From: Hypericibacter adhaerens
GTDB taxonomy: Bacteria; Pseudomonadota; Alphaproteobacteria; Dongiales; Dongiaceae
Direction of reading: 5' to 3'
Assembly (NCBI RefSeq): GCF_008728835.1
Contig: NZ_CP042582.1
Location: 5,067,001-5,131,000 of the forward strand
DNA length: 64,000 nt
Made by a program: the position numbers and the translations under genes. Every line of letters starts with the position of its first letter. The stretch's first letter is position 1. Of this stretch, positions 49,732 to 58,903 are shown piece by piece. Under the pieces are notes generated by a model that saw only the letters and a list, made by a program, of their open reading frames with translations, was not told where the DNA came from and searched no databases.

Positions 49732-50976
49732 CTAGCGGTCGGTGCCGAGGAGGGGATCGCGCTCGGCACCGGCGACGATGCCTTCCTCGTGCAGCCGGTC
49801 GATCTCGGCCGGCGACAGCCTCAGCACCTCCTGCAGTACCGGGTCGGTATGCTGGCCGAGCAGCGGTGCCGCGGTCGAAGGCTTGCGCTCGGCCGCCGCG
49901 ATCCGTAGCGCCGGACCGGCCGCCAGATGCGGACCCACGCCCGCCGGGTCCATCGTCTCGAAAATCGGGTTGGCGAGCGAGACGCGCGGATCCTGCGCCA
50001 CCAGCTCCTTCACCGTGCGGTAAGGCCCCCAGCAGACACCGGCGCGGTCGAAGACCGGCTTGATCTCATCGAGACTCCGCGCGGCGCACCAGGGCTCCAC
50101 CAGGCCCGCGATCAGTTGCCGATGCGCGAAGCGATCGCCTTCCTTCGAGAAGTCGCAGCCCAGCCCCTGCTCGATCGGACCGATGATCGCCGCCAGGCCG
50201 CAGGCCTCGACCAGCGCATTCCATTGCTTGAGCGAGATCGCGGCCACCATGATCCGCTGCCCGTCGCGGGTCGCGAAATCGCGCCCGAAGGCGCCATAGA
50301 TGTGATTGCCGATCGAGGTCCGCTCCTGCTCGATCAGCTGCGCCTCGGCCAGGAGTCCCAGATGCGACAGCGTCGAGAAGGCGACATCCGAGAGCGCCAG
50401 GCGCAGCTCCGCGCCCTGATCGGTCCGGCGGCGCCGGTCGACCGCCGCGATCACCGCCATCGCCGCCTGCATGGCGCAGATCACGTCCCAGGCCGGCAGC
50501 ACATGGTTGACAGGCTTGTCCCGGCTGCCTTCGCCGGTGAGGGCGGGATAGCCGGTCGCGCAATTGACGGTGTAGTCGACCGCGGTCGATCCGTCCGAGC
50601 TGCCTTCGATCGTGCAGGAAACGAGATCGCGCCGCGCCTCGGCCAGCGTGGCATGGGCGAGCCAGGCGGTCGGGATGTTCGTCAGCAGGATGCCGCCCCC
50701 GGGACCGGGTGCCGTCACCAGCCGCTGCAACAGCCTTCGGCCCTCCGGCTTGCGGATGTCGATCGCGACCGAGCGCTTGCCCTTGTTGAGGCTGGTCCAG
50801 TAGAGGCTGCGGCCCGCAGGCGCCAGCGGCAAACGTCCATAGTCGATCCCGCCGCCGATCATGTCGACACGGATGACGTCGGCGCCGAGCTGCGCCAGGG
50901 TCATGCCGCAAAGCGGGGCCGCGATGAAGGCCGCGCTTTCGATCACGCGGCAGCCCCGCAACAAATCGTAGGTCAA
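49732..50976 (-). CDS. CaiB family CoA-transferase, mesaconyl-CoA C1-C4 CoA transferase (Mct)-like
   Basis: 414 residues. LRGCRVIESAAFIAAPLCG, GADVIRVDMIGGGIDYGRLP, LNKGKRSVAIDIRKPEGR, VDYTVNCATGYPALTG, VNHVLPAWDVI and GNHIYGAFGRDFATRDG match, from memory, the Mct branch (2-methylfumaryl-CoA isomerase of the 3-hydroxypropionate bicycle) much better than ordinary CaiB proteins. The last segments PYRTVKELVAQDP and RLHEEGIVAG agree too. The enzyme would move CoA within mesaconate from C1 to C4. Partner hydratase and lyase candidates exist in the window (33.0 and 41.7 kb) but are not adjacent. Confidence 0.85.
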   Translation of the reverse strand: MTYDLLRGCRVIESAAFIAAPLCGMTLAQLGADVIRVDMIGGGIDYGRLPLAPAGRSLYWTSLNKGKRSVAIDIRKPEGRRLLQRLVTAPGPGGGILLTNIPTAWLAHATLAEARRDLVSCTIEGSSDGSTAVDYTVNCATGYPALTGEGSRDKPVNHVLPAWDVICAMQAAMAVIAAVDRRRRTDQGAELRLALSDVAFSTLSHLGLLAEAQLIEQERTSIGNHIYGAFGRDFATRDGQRIMVAAISLKQWNALVEACGLAAIIGPIEQGLGCDFSKEGDRFAHRQLIAGLVEPWCAARSLDEIKPVFDRAGVCWGPYRTVKELVAQDPRVSLANPIFETMDPAGVGPHLAAGPALRIAAAERKPSTAAPLLGQHTDPVLQEVLRLSPAEIDRLHEEGIVAGAERDPLLGTDR

Positions 50977-51353
50977 TCTACGTCTCCGACGGCCGTGAAG
51001 CCGCGTTGATCACAAGACGAATCTAGATAGGTCGCGAGGCGGCCCTCCTGCAAATCGAATTATCAGGTGCATTGATCGGTTTTCGACGCCAGGCTGGCCG
51101 CTGCCCTTCCCGTTTTCCCCGAAGGGCGATGACGCAGCGCAACATAGGGCTCGGGCGTCCACTATCCGCCGTTCTCGATCAATCCATCGAGCTAATCGAA
51201 TTGTTCGATGGGTTGAGGAAGGAATATCGTCGCCGGAAGCGCCCTGCTGTCGGCGCGTTTCAACCTTGATGCGGTCAGTCGCGGGAGCTGCCGATCTCCC
51301 TTGGGAATGCGGCCTCCGGCCCTCTGACCGCCCGACAACACGAGATCACGATC
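50977..51353. other. Divergent intergenic region with a 28-base inverted repeat
   Basis: A 377-base gap between the Mct-like gene (minus) and the aldehyde dehydrogenase gene (plus). CCATCGA (51184-51190) and TCGATGG (51205-51211) are perfect 7-bp arms around an AT-rich 14-base centre, a possible operator 143 bases upstream of the dehydrogenase. No regulator gene is adjacent and no gene is evident in the gap. Confidence 0.4.
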
Positions 51354-52883
51354 ATGAATCACGCCACGAGCCCGCGACCCACGAGCCCCGAGAGCGCGGG
51401 CCTGACGCATTACAAAATGTATATCGGCGGCGAATGGGTCGATGCGGCCGACGGCGGCGTGATCGAGACGACGAATCCCTATACCGGCAAGGCCTGGGCG
51501 ACGGTGCCGCGCGGGCGCGCCGCCGATGCCGAGCGCGCCGTGGCCGCGGCCCGGAAGGCCTTCGAGACCGGCCCCTGGCCCGCGATGTCGGCGACCAACC
51601 GCGGCCATCTGCTGCGCAAGCTGGCCGATCTCATTCTCGAGAACGCGGAGCATCTGGCCCGCGTCGAGGTGATCGACAACGGCAAGCTCATCAACGAGAT
51701 GCTGGGCCAAGTGCGCTACATCCCGCAATGGTACTATTACTTCGCGGGGCTGGCGGACAAGCTGCAGGGCGAGGTCATCCCGATCGACAAGCCCGACATG
51801 TTCAACTTCACGCGCCGCGAGCCGCTCGGCGTCTGCGTCGCGATCACCGCCTGGAACTCCCCGCTCCTGCTGGCCGCCTACAAGCTGGCGCCGGGCCTGG
51901 CCGCCGGCAACACCTTCATCCTCAAGCCCTCCGAGTTCACCTCGGCCTCGGCCATCGAGTTCGGGAAGCTGGTGGAGAAGGCGGGTTTCCCGGCCGGCGT
52001 GGTCAATGTCGTGACCGGCTTCGGCCCCGAGATCGGCGAGCCGCTCGTCGCCCATCCTTCGGTCGCCAAGATCGCCTTCACCGGCAGCGAGGCCGGCGGC
52101 CAGCGGGTCTATGAGACCGCGGCGCGGGGCCTCAAGCGCGTCACGCTCGAGCTCGGCGGCAAGTCGCCCAACATCGTGTTCGACGATGCGGAGCTCGACA
52201 ACGCGGTGAAGGGCGTCATCTCCGGCATCTTCGCGGCGACCGGGCAGACCTGCGTCGCGGGCTCCCGCCTCCTGGTCCAACGCAGCATCTACGACCGGTT
52301 CGTCGGCCGCGTCGTCGATTTCGCCAAGGCCGCGCGCATGGGCAACCCGCTCGAGACGACCACGCAGGTCGGGCCCATCACCACCCCGCCGCAATACAAG
52401 AAGGTGCTCGACTATATCGAGATCGCGAAGGCCGAGGGCGCCCAATGCCTGCTGGGCGGCGGCCCCGCGACAAGGCCCGAATGCGGCAGCGGCGGCCAGT
52501 TCGTCGAGCCGACGATCTTCGGCCAGGTCAACAACAAGATGCGCATCGCCCGCGAGGAGGTGTTCGGCCCGGTGCTGGCCTGCATCCCCTTCGAGGATGA
52601 GGAGGATGCCATCGCCATCGCCAATGACAGCCCCTATGCGCTGGCGGCCGGCGTCTGGACCCAGAGCGTGCGGCGCGCGCTCCTCATGTCGCAGCGGCTT
52701 CAGGCCGGCACCGTCTGGGTCAACACCTATCGCGCCGTGAGCTACATGTCGCCCTTCGGCGGCCATAAGCGCTCGGGCGTCGGCCATGAGAACGGGATGG
52801 ATGCGATCCTGGAATACACGCAGGTGAAGAGCGTGTGGATGAGCACCGCCCGCGAGGTTCCCGATCCTTTCGTGATGCGCTGA
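51354..52883 (+). CDS. Aldehyde dehydrogenase
   Basis: 509 residues. The general-base Glu is in VTLELGGKSPNIVF near residue 265, and the catalytic Cys is in GQTCVAGSRLL near residue 300. TAWNSPLLLAAYKLAPGLAAGN and FTGSEAGG bind NAD(P). A full EEVFGPVLACIPF and SPFGGHKRSGVGHENG follow. It oxidises an aldehyde to an acid. It leads a plus-strand run with a GMC alcohol oxidase, 33 bases downstream, which could make its aldehyde, so the pair probably converts an alcohol to an acid. Confidence 0.95.
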   Translation: MNHATSPRPTSPESAGLTHYKMYIGGEWVDAADGGVIETTNPYTGKAWATVPRGRAADAERAVAAARKAFETGPWPAMSATNRGHLLRKLADLILENAEHLARVEVIDNGKLINEMLGQVRYIPQWYYYFAGLADKLQGEVIPIDKPDMFNFTRREPLGVCVAITAWNSPLLLAAYKLAPGLAAGNTFILKPSEFTSASAIEFGKLVEKAGFPAGVVNVVTGFGPEIGEPLVAHPSVAKIAFTGSEAGGQRVYETAARGLKRVTLELGGKSPNIVFDDAELDNAVKGVISGIFAATGQTCVAGSRLLVQRSIYDRFVGRVVDFAKAARMGNPLETTTQVGPITTPPQYKKVLDYIEIAKAEGAQCLLGGGPATRPECGSGGQFVEPTIFGQVNNKMRIAREEVFGPVLACIPFEDEEDAIAIANDSPYALAAGVWTQSVRRALLMSQRLQAGTVWVNTYRAVSYMSPFGGHKRSGVGHENGMDAILEYTQVKSVWMSTAREVPDPFVMR

Positions 52884-52916
52884 GCCGGAACGGGCGGGCG
52901 CTTTCGGGAGCGGGTC

Positions 52917-54542
52917 TTGTACGACGTCATCATCGTGGGCGCGGGCTCGGCGGGCTGTGTGCTCGCCAACCGGCTGACCGAGGATCCGCGGCGCAAGGTC
53001 CTGCTGCTCGAGGCGGGGCCCAAGGACAGCAGCATCTGGCTCAAGGTGCCGGCGGGCACGCCGCGGCTCTATGGCGACGGCCGCGTCAACTGGCGCTACT
53101 ACACGGAAGAGGAGCCGGGCCTCGCCAACCGCAAGATCTACTGTCCGCGCGGCAAGACCCTGGGCGGCAGCAGCTCGATCAACGGGCTCGTCTATATGCG
53201 CGGCGTGCCGGGCGACTACGACCATTGGCGCCAGCTCGGCAATGCCGGCTGGGGCTGGAGCGACGTGCTGCCCCATTTCAAGCATACCGAGAAGCAGGAG
53301 CGCGGCGCCGACGATTGGCATGGCGCCGAGGGCGAGCTCGGCGTGTCGGACGTGTCCGACCGCCATCCCGCCTCGATCGCCTTCGTGCAGGCCGGCATGA
53401 CTCTGGGCCTGCCCGCCAACCGGGATTTCAACGGCGCTTCGCAGGACGGGATCGGCTTCCTCCAGGTCAATGTCCAGCGGGGCCTGCGCAGCTCGGCCTC
53501 GGCGGCCTTCCTGCGGCCGGCGCTGAAGCGCTCCAACCTGCGGGTGGAGGTCGGCGCGCAGGTCGAGCGGATCCTTCTCGAAGGCCGCCGCGTTCAGGGC
53601 GTGCGCTACAGGCTCGGCGACAAGACCGTCTCGGCCAGCGCCCGCGAGGTGATCCTGAGCGCGGGCTCGATCAGCTCGCCCCATCTCCTCGCGCTCTCGG
53701 GCATCGGCCGGGCCGAGGAGCTGAAGCGGCTCGGCATCCCGGTGGTCCATCACCTGCCCGGCGTCGGCCAGAACCTGCAGGACCATGTCTATGCGCATTA
53801 TCTCTCGCGCGTCCGGCCGGCCTTCTCGATCAACAAGCTGATCCTCAAATCCGATCGCTGGATGACGAGCTGGCAGCTCCTGCCGCATGTGCTGCAATAC
53901 ATCGTCAAGCGGAAGGGACTGCTCTCCTCGGCCGCCGCCCAGGCCGGCGCCTTCATCCGCTCCGGCGCGCAGGCGAGCTCGCCCGACCTGCAGATCCAGT
54001 TCCGCCCCTTCAGCATGATCATCACCAAGGATGGCCGCTTCACGGCGGAGCCGGAACCGGCGGTGACGGCCTCCTGCGCGGTGCTGCGCCCGCTCTCGCG
54101 CGGCGAGATCGCGCTCAAATCGCCCGATCCCTTTCAGCCGCCGGCGATCCGCTTCAACTATCTCACGGCCGAGGAGGATGCGCGGGCTCTGGTGAAGGGC
54201 ATGGAATGGATCCGGCGCATCTTCGCCGCCCCGCCGCTCGCGGATCACGTGCTGCGCGAGGCCTCGCCGGGCGATGGCTGCCGGACGGAGGCGGAGATGC
54301 TCGACTATCTGCGCCGCAACGCCCAGGCGATGTATCACCCGGTCGGAAGCTGCAAGATGGGCACGGACCCTATGGCCGTGGTCGATGCCCGGCTGCGCGT
54401 CCACGGCATCGAGGGCCTGCGGGTGGTCGACGGCTCGGTCATGCCGACCATCACCTCCGGCAACACCAATGCGCCCATCATCATGATCGCCGACAAGGCG
54501 TCGGACCTGATCCGGGAGGACGGGGCGGCAGCCCGGCATTGA
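52917..54542 (+). CDS. GMC family oxidoreductase, choline dehydrogenase (BetA)-like
   Basis: 541 residues. DVIIVGAGSAGCVLANRLTE binds FAD, with GKTLGGSSSINGLVYMRG (signature 1) near residue 80 and SAGSISSPHLLALSGIGRA (signature 2) near residue 245. The C-terminal YHPVGSCKMGTD and SGNTNAPIIMIADK carry the active-site His and Asn. TTG start at 52917 behind GGGAG, with the FAD motif beginning at residue 3. It probably hands an aldehyde to the upstream dehydrogenase. Choline itself is not shown as substrate. Confidence 0.93.
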   Translation: MYDVIIVGAGSAGCVLANRLTEDPRRKVLLLEAGPKDSSIWLKVPAGTPRLYGDGRVNWRYYTEEEPGLANRKIYCPRGKTLGGSSSINGLVYMRGVPGDYDHWRQLGNAGWGWSDVLPHFKHTEKQERGADDWHGAEGELGVSDVSDRHPASIAFVQAGMTLGLPANRDFNGASQDGIGFLQVNVQRGLRSSASAAFLRPALKRSNLRVEVGAQVERILLEGRRVQGVRYRLGDKTVSASAREVILSAGSISSPHLLALSGIGRAEELKRLGIPVVHHLPGVGQNLQDHVYAHYLSRVRPAFSINKLILKSDRWMTSWQLLPHVLQYIVKRKGLLSSAAAQAGAFIRSGAQASSPDLQIQFRPFSMIITKDGRFTAEPEPAVTASCAVLRPLSRGEIALKSPDPFQPPAIRFNYLTAEEDARALVKGMEWIRRIFAAPPLADHVLREASPGDGCRTEAEMLDYLRRNAQAMYHPVGSCKMGTDPMAVVDARLRVHGIEGLRVVDGSVMPTITSGNTNAPIIMIADKASDLIREDGAAARH

Positions 54543-54645
54543 GCCGGAGAACAAAAAGACGGGGAGTACCGCCGCGGGCCTCGAGTCCGCGGAGGATGGG
54601 CAATCAAGGGCCATGACAAATGGCGGCAACCAGGGGGACGGAAGA

Positions 54646-55743
54646 ATGGCAAGGAAGGCAACGGCAGGGCGGACGAAGACGGCGTTGATCTTCGGCGTGA
54701 GCGGCATCGTCGGCCGGAATCTCGCGGAGCATCTCTCGGCCGCGGGCGGCTGGAAGATCCTCGGCGTCTCGCGCCACGACCACAAGGATCTCAAGATCAA
54801 GGGCGCCAAGTTCCTCACCTGCGACCTGCAGAATGCCGAAGCCAGCCGCAAGGTGCTGAAGAAGGCGAAGGACGCCACCCATCTCTTCTTCTGCACCTGG
54901 GCGCGCCAGCCTTCCGAGACCGAGAATTGCCGCGTCAACGGCGCCATGTTCCGCAACGCGGTCGAAGGCACGGCCGCGGCGGCTTCCCTGCGCCATGTCA
55001 CGCTGGTGACGGGCCTGAAGCATTATCTGGGCTCCTTCGACAGCTATGCCTCGCACACGCTCGACACGCCCTTCACCGAGGAGATGGCGCGGCTTCCCGG
55101 CGAGAATTTCTATTACACGCAGGAAGACATCCTGTTCGAGCTGGCCGAGAAGAACGGCTTCACCTGGTCGGTCGCCCGCCCGCACACGATCATCGGCTTC
55201 GCCCCGGGCAACGCGATGAATCTCGGCACCTCGATCGCGGCCTATGCCACGATCTGCCGCGAGACCGGCCGGCCCTTCGTCTTCCCGGGCTCGCCCCAGG
55301 CCTATAACGGCCTCGTCGACATGACCGACGCCCGGATCCTGGCCGAGCATCTGGCCTGGGAAGCCACCAGCAAGAAGGCCGCCGACAAGGCCTTCAACGT
55401 CGTCAATGGCGATGTCTTCCGCTGGCGCCGGCTCTGGGTTTCGATCGCGGACTATTTCGGCGTCGAACCGGCGCCCTATCCGGGCAAGCCCTCGCCGCTC
55501 GCCGCCCAGATGGCGGAGGCCGCACCCGACTGGGCGCGCATCGTCAAGAAGCATGGGCTGCAGCCCAACAAGCTCGAGCAGATCGCGCCCTGGTGGCATG
55601 CCGATGCCGATCTCGGCCGCACCCAGGAATGCCTGACCGACATGAGCCGCAGCCGCGAGCTGGGCTTCGACGGCTATATCCGCACCTGGCATTCGGTGCG
55701 GGACCTGTTCGACCGGCTGCGCGCCGAACGCATCGTCCCCTGA
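54646..55743 (+). CDS. PRISE-type SDR (progesterone 5-beta-reductase/iridoid synthase-like)
   Basis: 365 residues. The Rossmann start is TALIFGVSGIVGRNLAEHL. The PRISE active-site features are VTGLKHYLGSF with Lys and NFYYTQEDILFE with the catalytic Tyr, replacing the usual SDR YxxxK. A VARPHTIIGFAPGNAMNLG loop and a C-terminal EKA-like region follow. These enzymes reduce activated enones with NADPH. The start at 54646 follows GGGGGACGG; an ATG at 54613 is possible. Next gene begins inside its stop (TGATG), so translation of the fused permease is coupled. Confidence 0.85.
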   Translation: MARKATAGRTKTALIFGVSGIVGRNLAEHLSAAGGWKILGVSRHDHKDLKIKGAKFLTCDLQNAEASRKVLKKAKDATHLFFCTWARQPSETENCRVNGAMFRNAVEGTAAAASLRHVTLVTGLKHYLGSFDSYASHTLDTPFTEEMARLPGENFYYTQEDILFELAEKNGFTWSVARPHTIIGFAPGNAMNLGTSIAAYATICRETGRPFVFPGSPQAYNGLVDMTDARILAEHLAWEATSKKAADKAFNVVNGDVFRWRRLWVSIADYFGVEPAPYPGKPSPLAAQMAEAAPDWARIVKKHGLQPNKLEQIAPWWHADADLGRTQECLTDMSRSRELGFDGYIRTWHSVRDLFDRLRAERIVP

Positions 55744-57767
55744 TGGCCGGCGCCGATCGCGGAACGGCCGCGGTCCGCAGGGCGCAGGCATCGGAGGCGG
55801 CCGTCGGCGCAGCGGCGGATACCTTCCTGCCGCCGCGCGAGGGAACGGCATTGCCAGGGGACACGGGCACCGCATCCCCGCCGGCGTCTCGGCCGGCATG
55901 GCCGCGGCTTCTGTCCCGGTGCAGCGGCGCGCTGCTCCTTGTGGCGGTGCTGTCCCCACGGCTGGTGGCGAGCGGGGGCGAGTTCACGCTCGACGACTGG
56001 GCTCAATGGATGATGGCCTGCCTGCCGCTGATGATCGCGGCGATCGCCCAGTCGCAGGTGGTGCTGTCGGGCGGACAGGGCCTGGCCGCGGGCTCGACGG
56101 CACTCTTCGTCAATGCGCTGCTCGTGCGGCAGATGGACGGGGAGACCGGCTCGATCCTCTTCTGGGCGCTGGCGGGCCCCCTGCTCGGCGGCGCCATCGG
56201 GCTCTGCAACGGCTACCTGATCGGCTTCCGTCGCCTGCCATCGACCGCGGTCACCATGGCGACGGGCTTCGTCCTGACGGGCCTGACGCTCCAGCTCGCG
56301 GGCTTCGAGGGGCTCACCGTGCCGGATCGGTTTCGCGGCGCGCTCCTCGGCGATCTGCCGGGCGGCCTTCCGGTGCCGCTGGTCGCGGGCCTCGTCGTTC
56401 TCGCGATCGCGATCGGGCTCGATCGCTGGCGGCCGGGACGGCGCATCCGCGCTGCCGGCCGCGACATCGCCAGTCCCGCCGCTTCCGGCCATGCGGCCTG
56501 GATCCTGGCGGCCTATGTCATCGCCGGCATCGGCTACGGGGCGAGCGGCGTTTTCCTCGCCGCGGAGATCGGCTCGGCGGAACCGACGATCAGCGCCCCC
56601 TCGCTGCTCGAGATCTACACGGCCCTCATCCTGGGCGGCTCGGCGCCGCGTCTCTGCCAGGGCAGCGTGCTCGGCGCCGCGCTGGGCGCACTGGCGATCG
56701 GTACCCTGACCGATCTTTTCTCGGACCTGGCCCTGCCGGGCTATCTCGTGCCCGCGACCGTGGGCCTGCTCCTCCTCTTGGGCCTCCGCTTCGCGCCCGC
56801 GGGCGATCCGGTGAAGCCCGCCTTCGAGCCGCCCGCCATGACACCCTGGCCGCGCTACCTGCCGGCGCTTATCGCCACCGCCACGCTCGCGCTCGCCGCC
56901 CTCCTCGGATTCGGCAATGCGATTCTCCATATCGATCCGCTGCTGATGCTGGTCGTGACATTGCTCGCCATCGCCATGGCGAGCGTCATCGTCATCGGTC
57001 ATATCGATCTCTCGGTGCCCGCGATCATCGGATTCGCGGCGCTGGCCACCGCCCAACTCTCGCAGGGCTCCGACGCGGCGCTGCTCTGGGTGGTGCCGGC
57101 GATCCTGCTTGCCGGAGGCCTCATCGGATGGGCGAACGGGCAGATCGGCCGCCGGCTGCAGGCGCCGCTGGTGCTGACCACGCTGGCCACGGCCGGCGCT
57201 CTCAATTCCGTGACGCTGTTCGTCGCCTCGAAGTTCTTCCTCGGCGCCACGCCCTTGGCCATCAAGAACTTCCTGATGAACATGGCGGGCGTCCCGGAGA
57301 TCGGCTTTCTCGTCCTGGCGGTCCCGCTGCTACTGGCGCTCGCCGCCTTCCGCTGGCGTTCGATCCAGCGCTGGTTGCAGCATATGAGCGACCCCGCGCC
57401 GCAGGCCCGCTCGCGCGCCTCCTATCCCTGGGTCTTCGCCGCGTCGGGCCTGCTGGCGGCGGCCCTCGGCATCATGCTGCCGGGCTATGCCGGCGCCATC
57501 TCGCTGACGGCGCCCGATCCCTTCATGTTGCCGGCCCTGCTGGCGGTGCAGCTCGCGGGCCTCTGCATCGCGCGACGGGGCGGCAATCCCATCATGATCG
57601 CGCTCACCGTTCCCGCCGTGCTCCTGATCGACATCGTGCTGGTGGGGTTGGGCGTGCCCGCTCCGTTCCGTACGGCGTTGCTGGGCGCGATCCTGCTGGC
57701 CTCGATCGCGCTCCATGGCGCCGCCCCCTTGCGGCGGGTCGCCCGCCGGCTCGGCAAGGCCGCGTAG
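55743..57767 (+). CDS. Second fused double permease, ribose-type ABC importer, no ATPase nearby
   Basis: 674 residues. The first ~55 are a soluble Ala/Arg-rich extension. Two RbsC-like halves follow: about 60-360 with VVLSGGQGLAAGSTALFV in the place of the usual GGIDLS motif, and about 390-670 with IGHIDLSVPAIIGFAALAT and a full MLPGYAGAISL helix. Both halves have about 8-10 membrane segments. It is translationally coupled to the PRISE reductase gene. No ATPase or binding protein lies around it, so it must borrow them or is a relic that is still intact. Confidence 0.85.
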   Translation: MAGADRGTAAVRRAQASEAAVGAAADTFLPPREGTALPGDTGTASPPASRPAWPRLLSRCSGALLLVAVLSPRLVASGGEFTLDDWAQWMMACLPLMIAAIAQSQVVLSGGQGLAAGSTALFVNALLVRQMDGETGSILFWALAGPLLGGAIGLCNGYLIGFRRLPSTAVTMATGFVLTGLTLQLAGFEGLTVPDRFRGALLGDLPGGLPVPLVAGLVVLAIAIGLDRWRPGRRIRAAGRDIASPAASGHAAWILAAYVIAGIGYGASGVFLAAEIGSAEPTISAPSLLEIYTALILGGSAPRLCQGSVLGAALGALAIGTLTDLFSDLALPGYLVPATVGLLLLLGLRFAPAGDPVKPAFEPPAMTPWPRYLPALIATATLALAALLGFGNAILHIDPLLMLVVTLLAIAMASVIVIGHIDLSVPAIIGFAALATAQLSQGSDAALLWVVPAILLAGGLIGWANGQIGRRLQAPLVLTTLATAGALNSVTLFVASKFFLGATPLAIKNFLMNMAGVPEIGFLVLAVPLLLALAAFRWRSIQRWLQHMSDPAPQARSRASYPWVFAASGLLAAALGIMLPGYAGAISLTAPDPFMLPALLAVQLAGLCIARRGGNPIMIALTVPAVLLIDIVLVGLGVPAPFRTALLGAILLASIALHGAAPLRRVARRLGKAA

Positions 57768-57939
57768 GGGACGGGCGCGAACGCCATCGCGGGCGCGGAT
57801 CCCGGGGCGCCAGCCGCTTCCGGCCCGGCGAAGCGCGGTTTCTTGTCGCGCGACATCTTTTGGACGATCCTGGGGAGACAGAAAACCTGCAGTTTCCGTC
57901 GCGACGCGTTCCATAACCCCTTCCGGGCGGTGATCTGCC

Positions 57940-58884
57940 ATGACGATGCGGTTCGAAAATGCCGACGCACCGAAGCTGGTATCGATCGATGAGATCGTGA
58001 ATGTCCTGTCGCATCGTTCCGTCGCGACCACGCGGGCGCGCGGCTGGAGCGGCGTCACGGTCGACATGTATCGCGCGCTTCCCGACGTCTCCGAGCGCTA
58101 TCCCGCCCTGGATCATCACCTGATCTGCTATTGCCCGTCGGGCAGCGCAAAGCTGGTCCAGGGGCGGGACGGCGTCATCCACGAAAGCCTCATCTCCGCC
58201 GGCGTCTCCATGCTCATGCCGGCTGGATACGATTCGCTCTGGGAGGGCCATGCCTCCGCCACGGCAAGGCTGCGCATCCCCACCTCCCTCGTCGCATCCG
58301 CGGGCGAGCAGCTCGGACGCCACCCGGCGCCGCAGGTCGAGATCCGCAATGTGTTCACCACGCGGGACCCCGTGATCGGGCGCATCGCGGAGATCCTCGT
58401 CGCGGAGCTCGACCGCAAGCCCCACCCCGCGCAAGCGCTCATCGTCGATCAGGTTTCGTCGGCCCTCGCGGCTCACCTGCTGCGAAGCTACAACGCGTTC
58501 GAGCCGGTCGAGCCGCGGGAAATGCCATCGCTGGGCCGATGGGAGCTGGCGCGGCTGACCGAGTTCATCGAGGACAATCTCGACCGGACCATCGGGCTGT
58601 CCGAGCTGGCGGAGATCGTGAATGTCAGCCGCTTCCATTTCGCCCGCCTGTTCAAGCGAAGCACCGGCATGACGGCCATGAGCTTCGTCGAGCAATGCCG
58701 CATCCGCCGTGCCCAGTCGCTGATCCTGGAGACCGACATTCCGCTGGCGCATGTCGCCCTGGCGACCGGCTTCGCCGACCAGAGCCACTTCACGAGGCGC
58801 TTCCATCGGCATGCCGGCTGCACGCCGGCCGCGTTCGCGCGCGAGCATGGCCGGCGGCGCCCGTCGCGAGGCCGGCCGGATTAG
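57940..58884 (+). CDS. AraC family transcriptional regulator
   Basis: 314 residues. The N-terminal sensor domain resembles the AraC-binding-like type (LICYCPSGSAKLVQGRDG). The C-terminal domain has helix-turn-helices NLDRTIGLSELAEIVNVSR followed by FHFARLFKRSTG and then IPLAHVALATGFADQSHFTR with FHRHAGCTPAAF. Located 172 bases after the fused permease and convergent with the bufferin operon. It is a candidate regulator of the ALDH-GMC-permease run. Start is ATG 57940, with a second ATG 6 bases on. Confidence 0.92.
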   Translation: MTMRFENADAPKLVSIDEIVNVLSHRSVATTRARGWSGVTVDMYRALPDVSERYPALDHHLICYCPSGSAKLVQGRDGVIHESLISAGVSMLMPAGYDSLWEGHASATARLRIPTSLVASAGEQLGRHPAPQVEIRNVFTTRDPVIGRIAEILVAELDRKPHPAQALIVDQVSSALAAHLLRSYNAFEPVEPREMPSLGRWELARLTEFIEDNLDRTIGLSELAEIVNVSRFHFARLFKRSTGMTAMSFVEQCRIRRAQSLILETDIPLAHVALATGFADQSHFTRRFHRHAGCTPAAFAREHGRRRPSRGRPD

Positions 58885-58903
58885 CGCGGCCGCAGGCCGG
58901 GTG

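Noticed and set aside
51192-55001. A minus-strand open frame of 1269 codons
   Set aside because: It lies antisense to the aldehyde dehydrogenase, GMC and PRISE genes, which have clear family motifs. Its translation is Arg/Ala/Gly/His-rich with no domain, as expected from GC-rich antisense codons.
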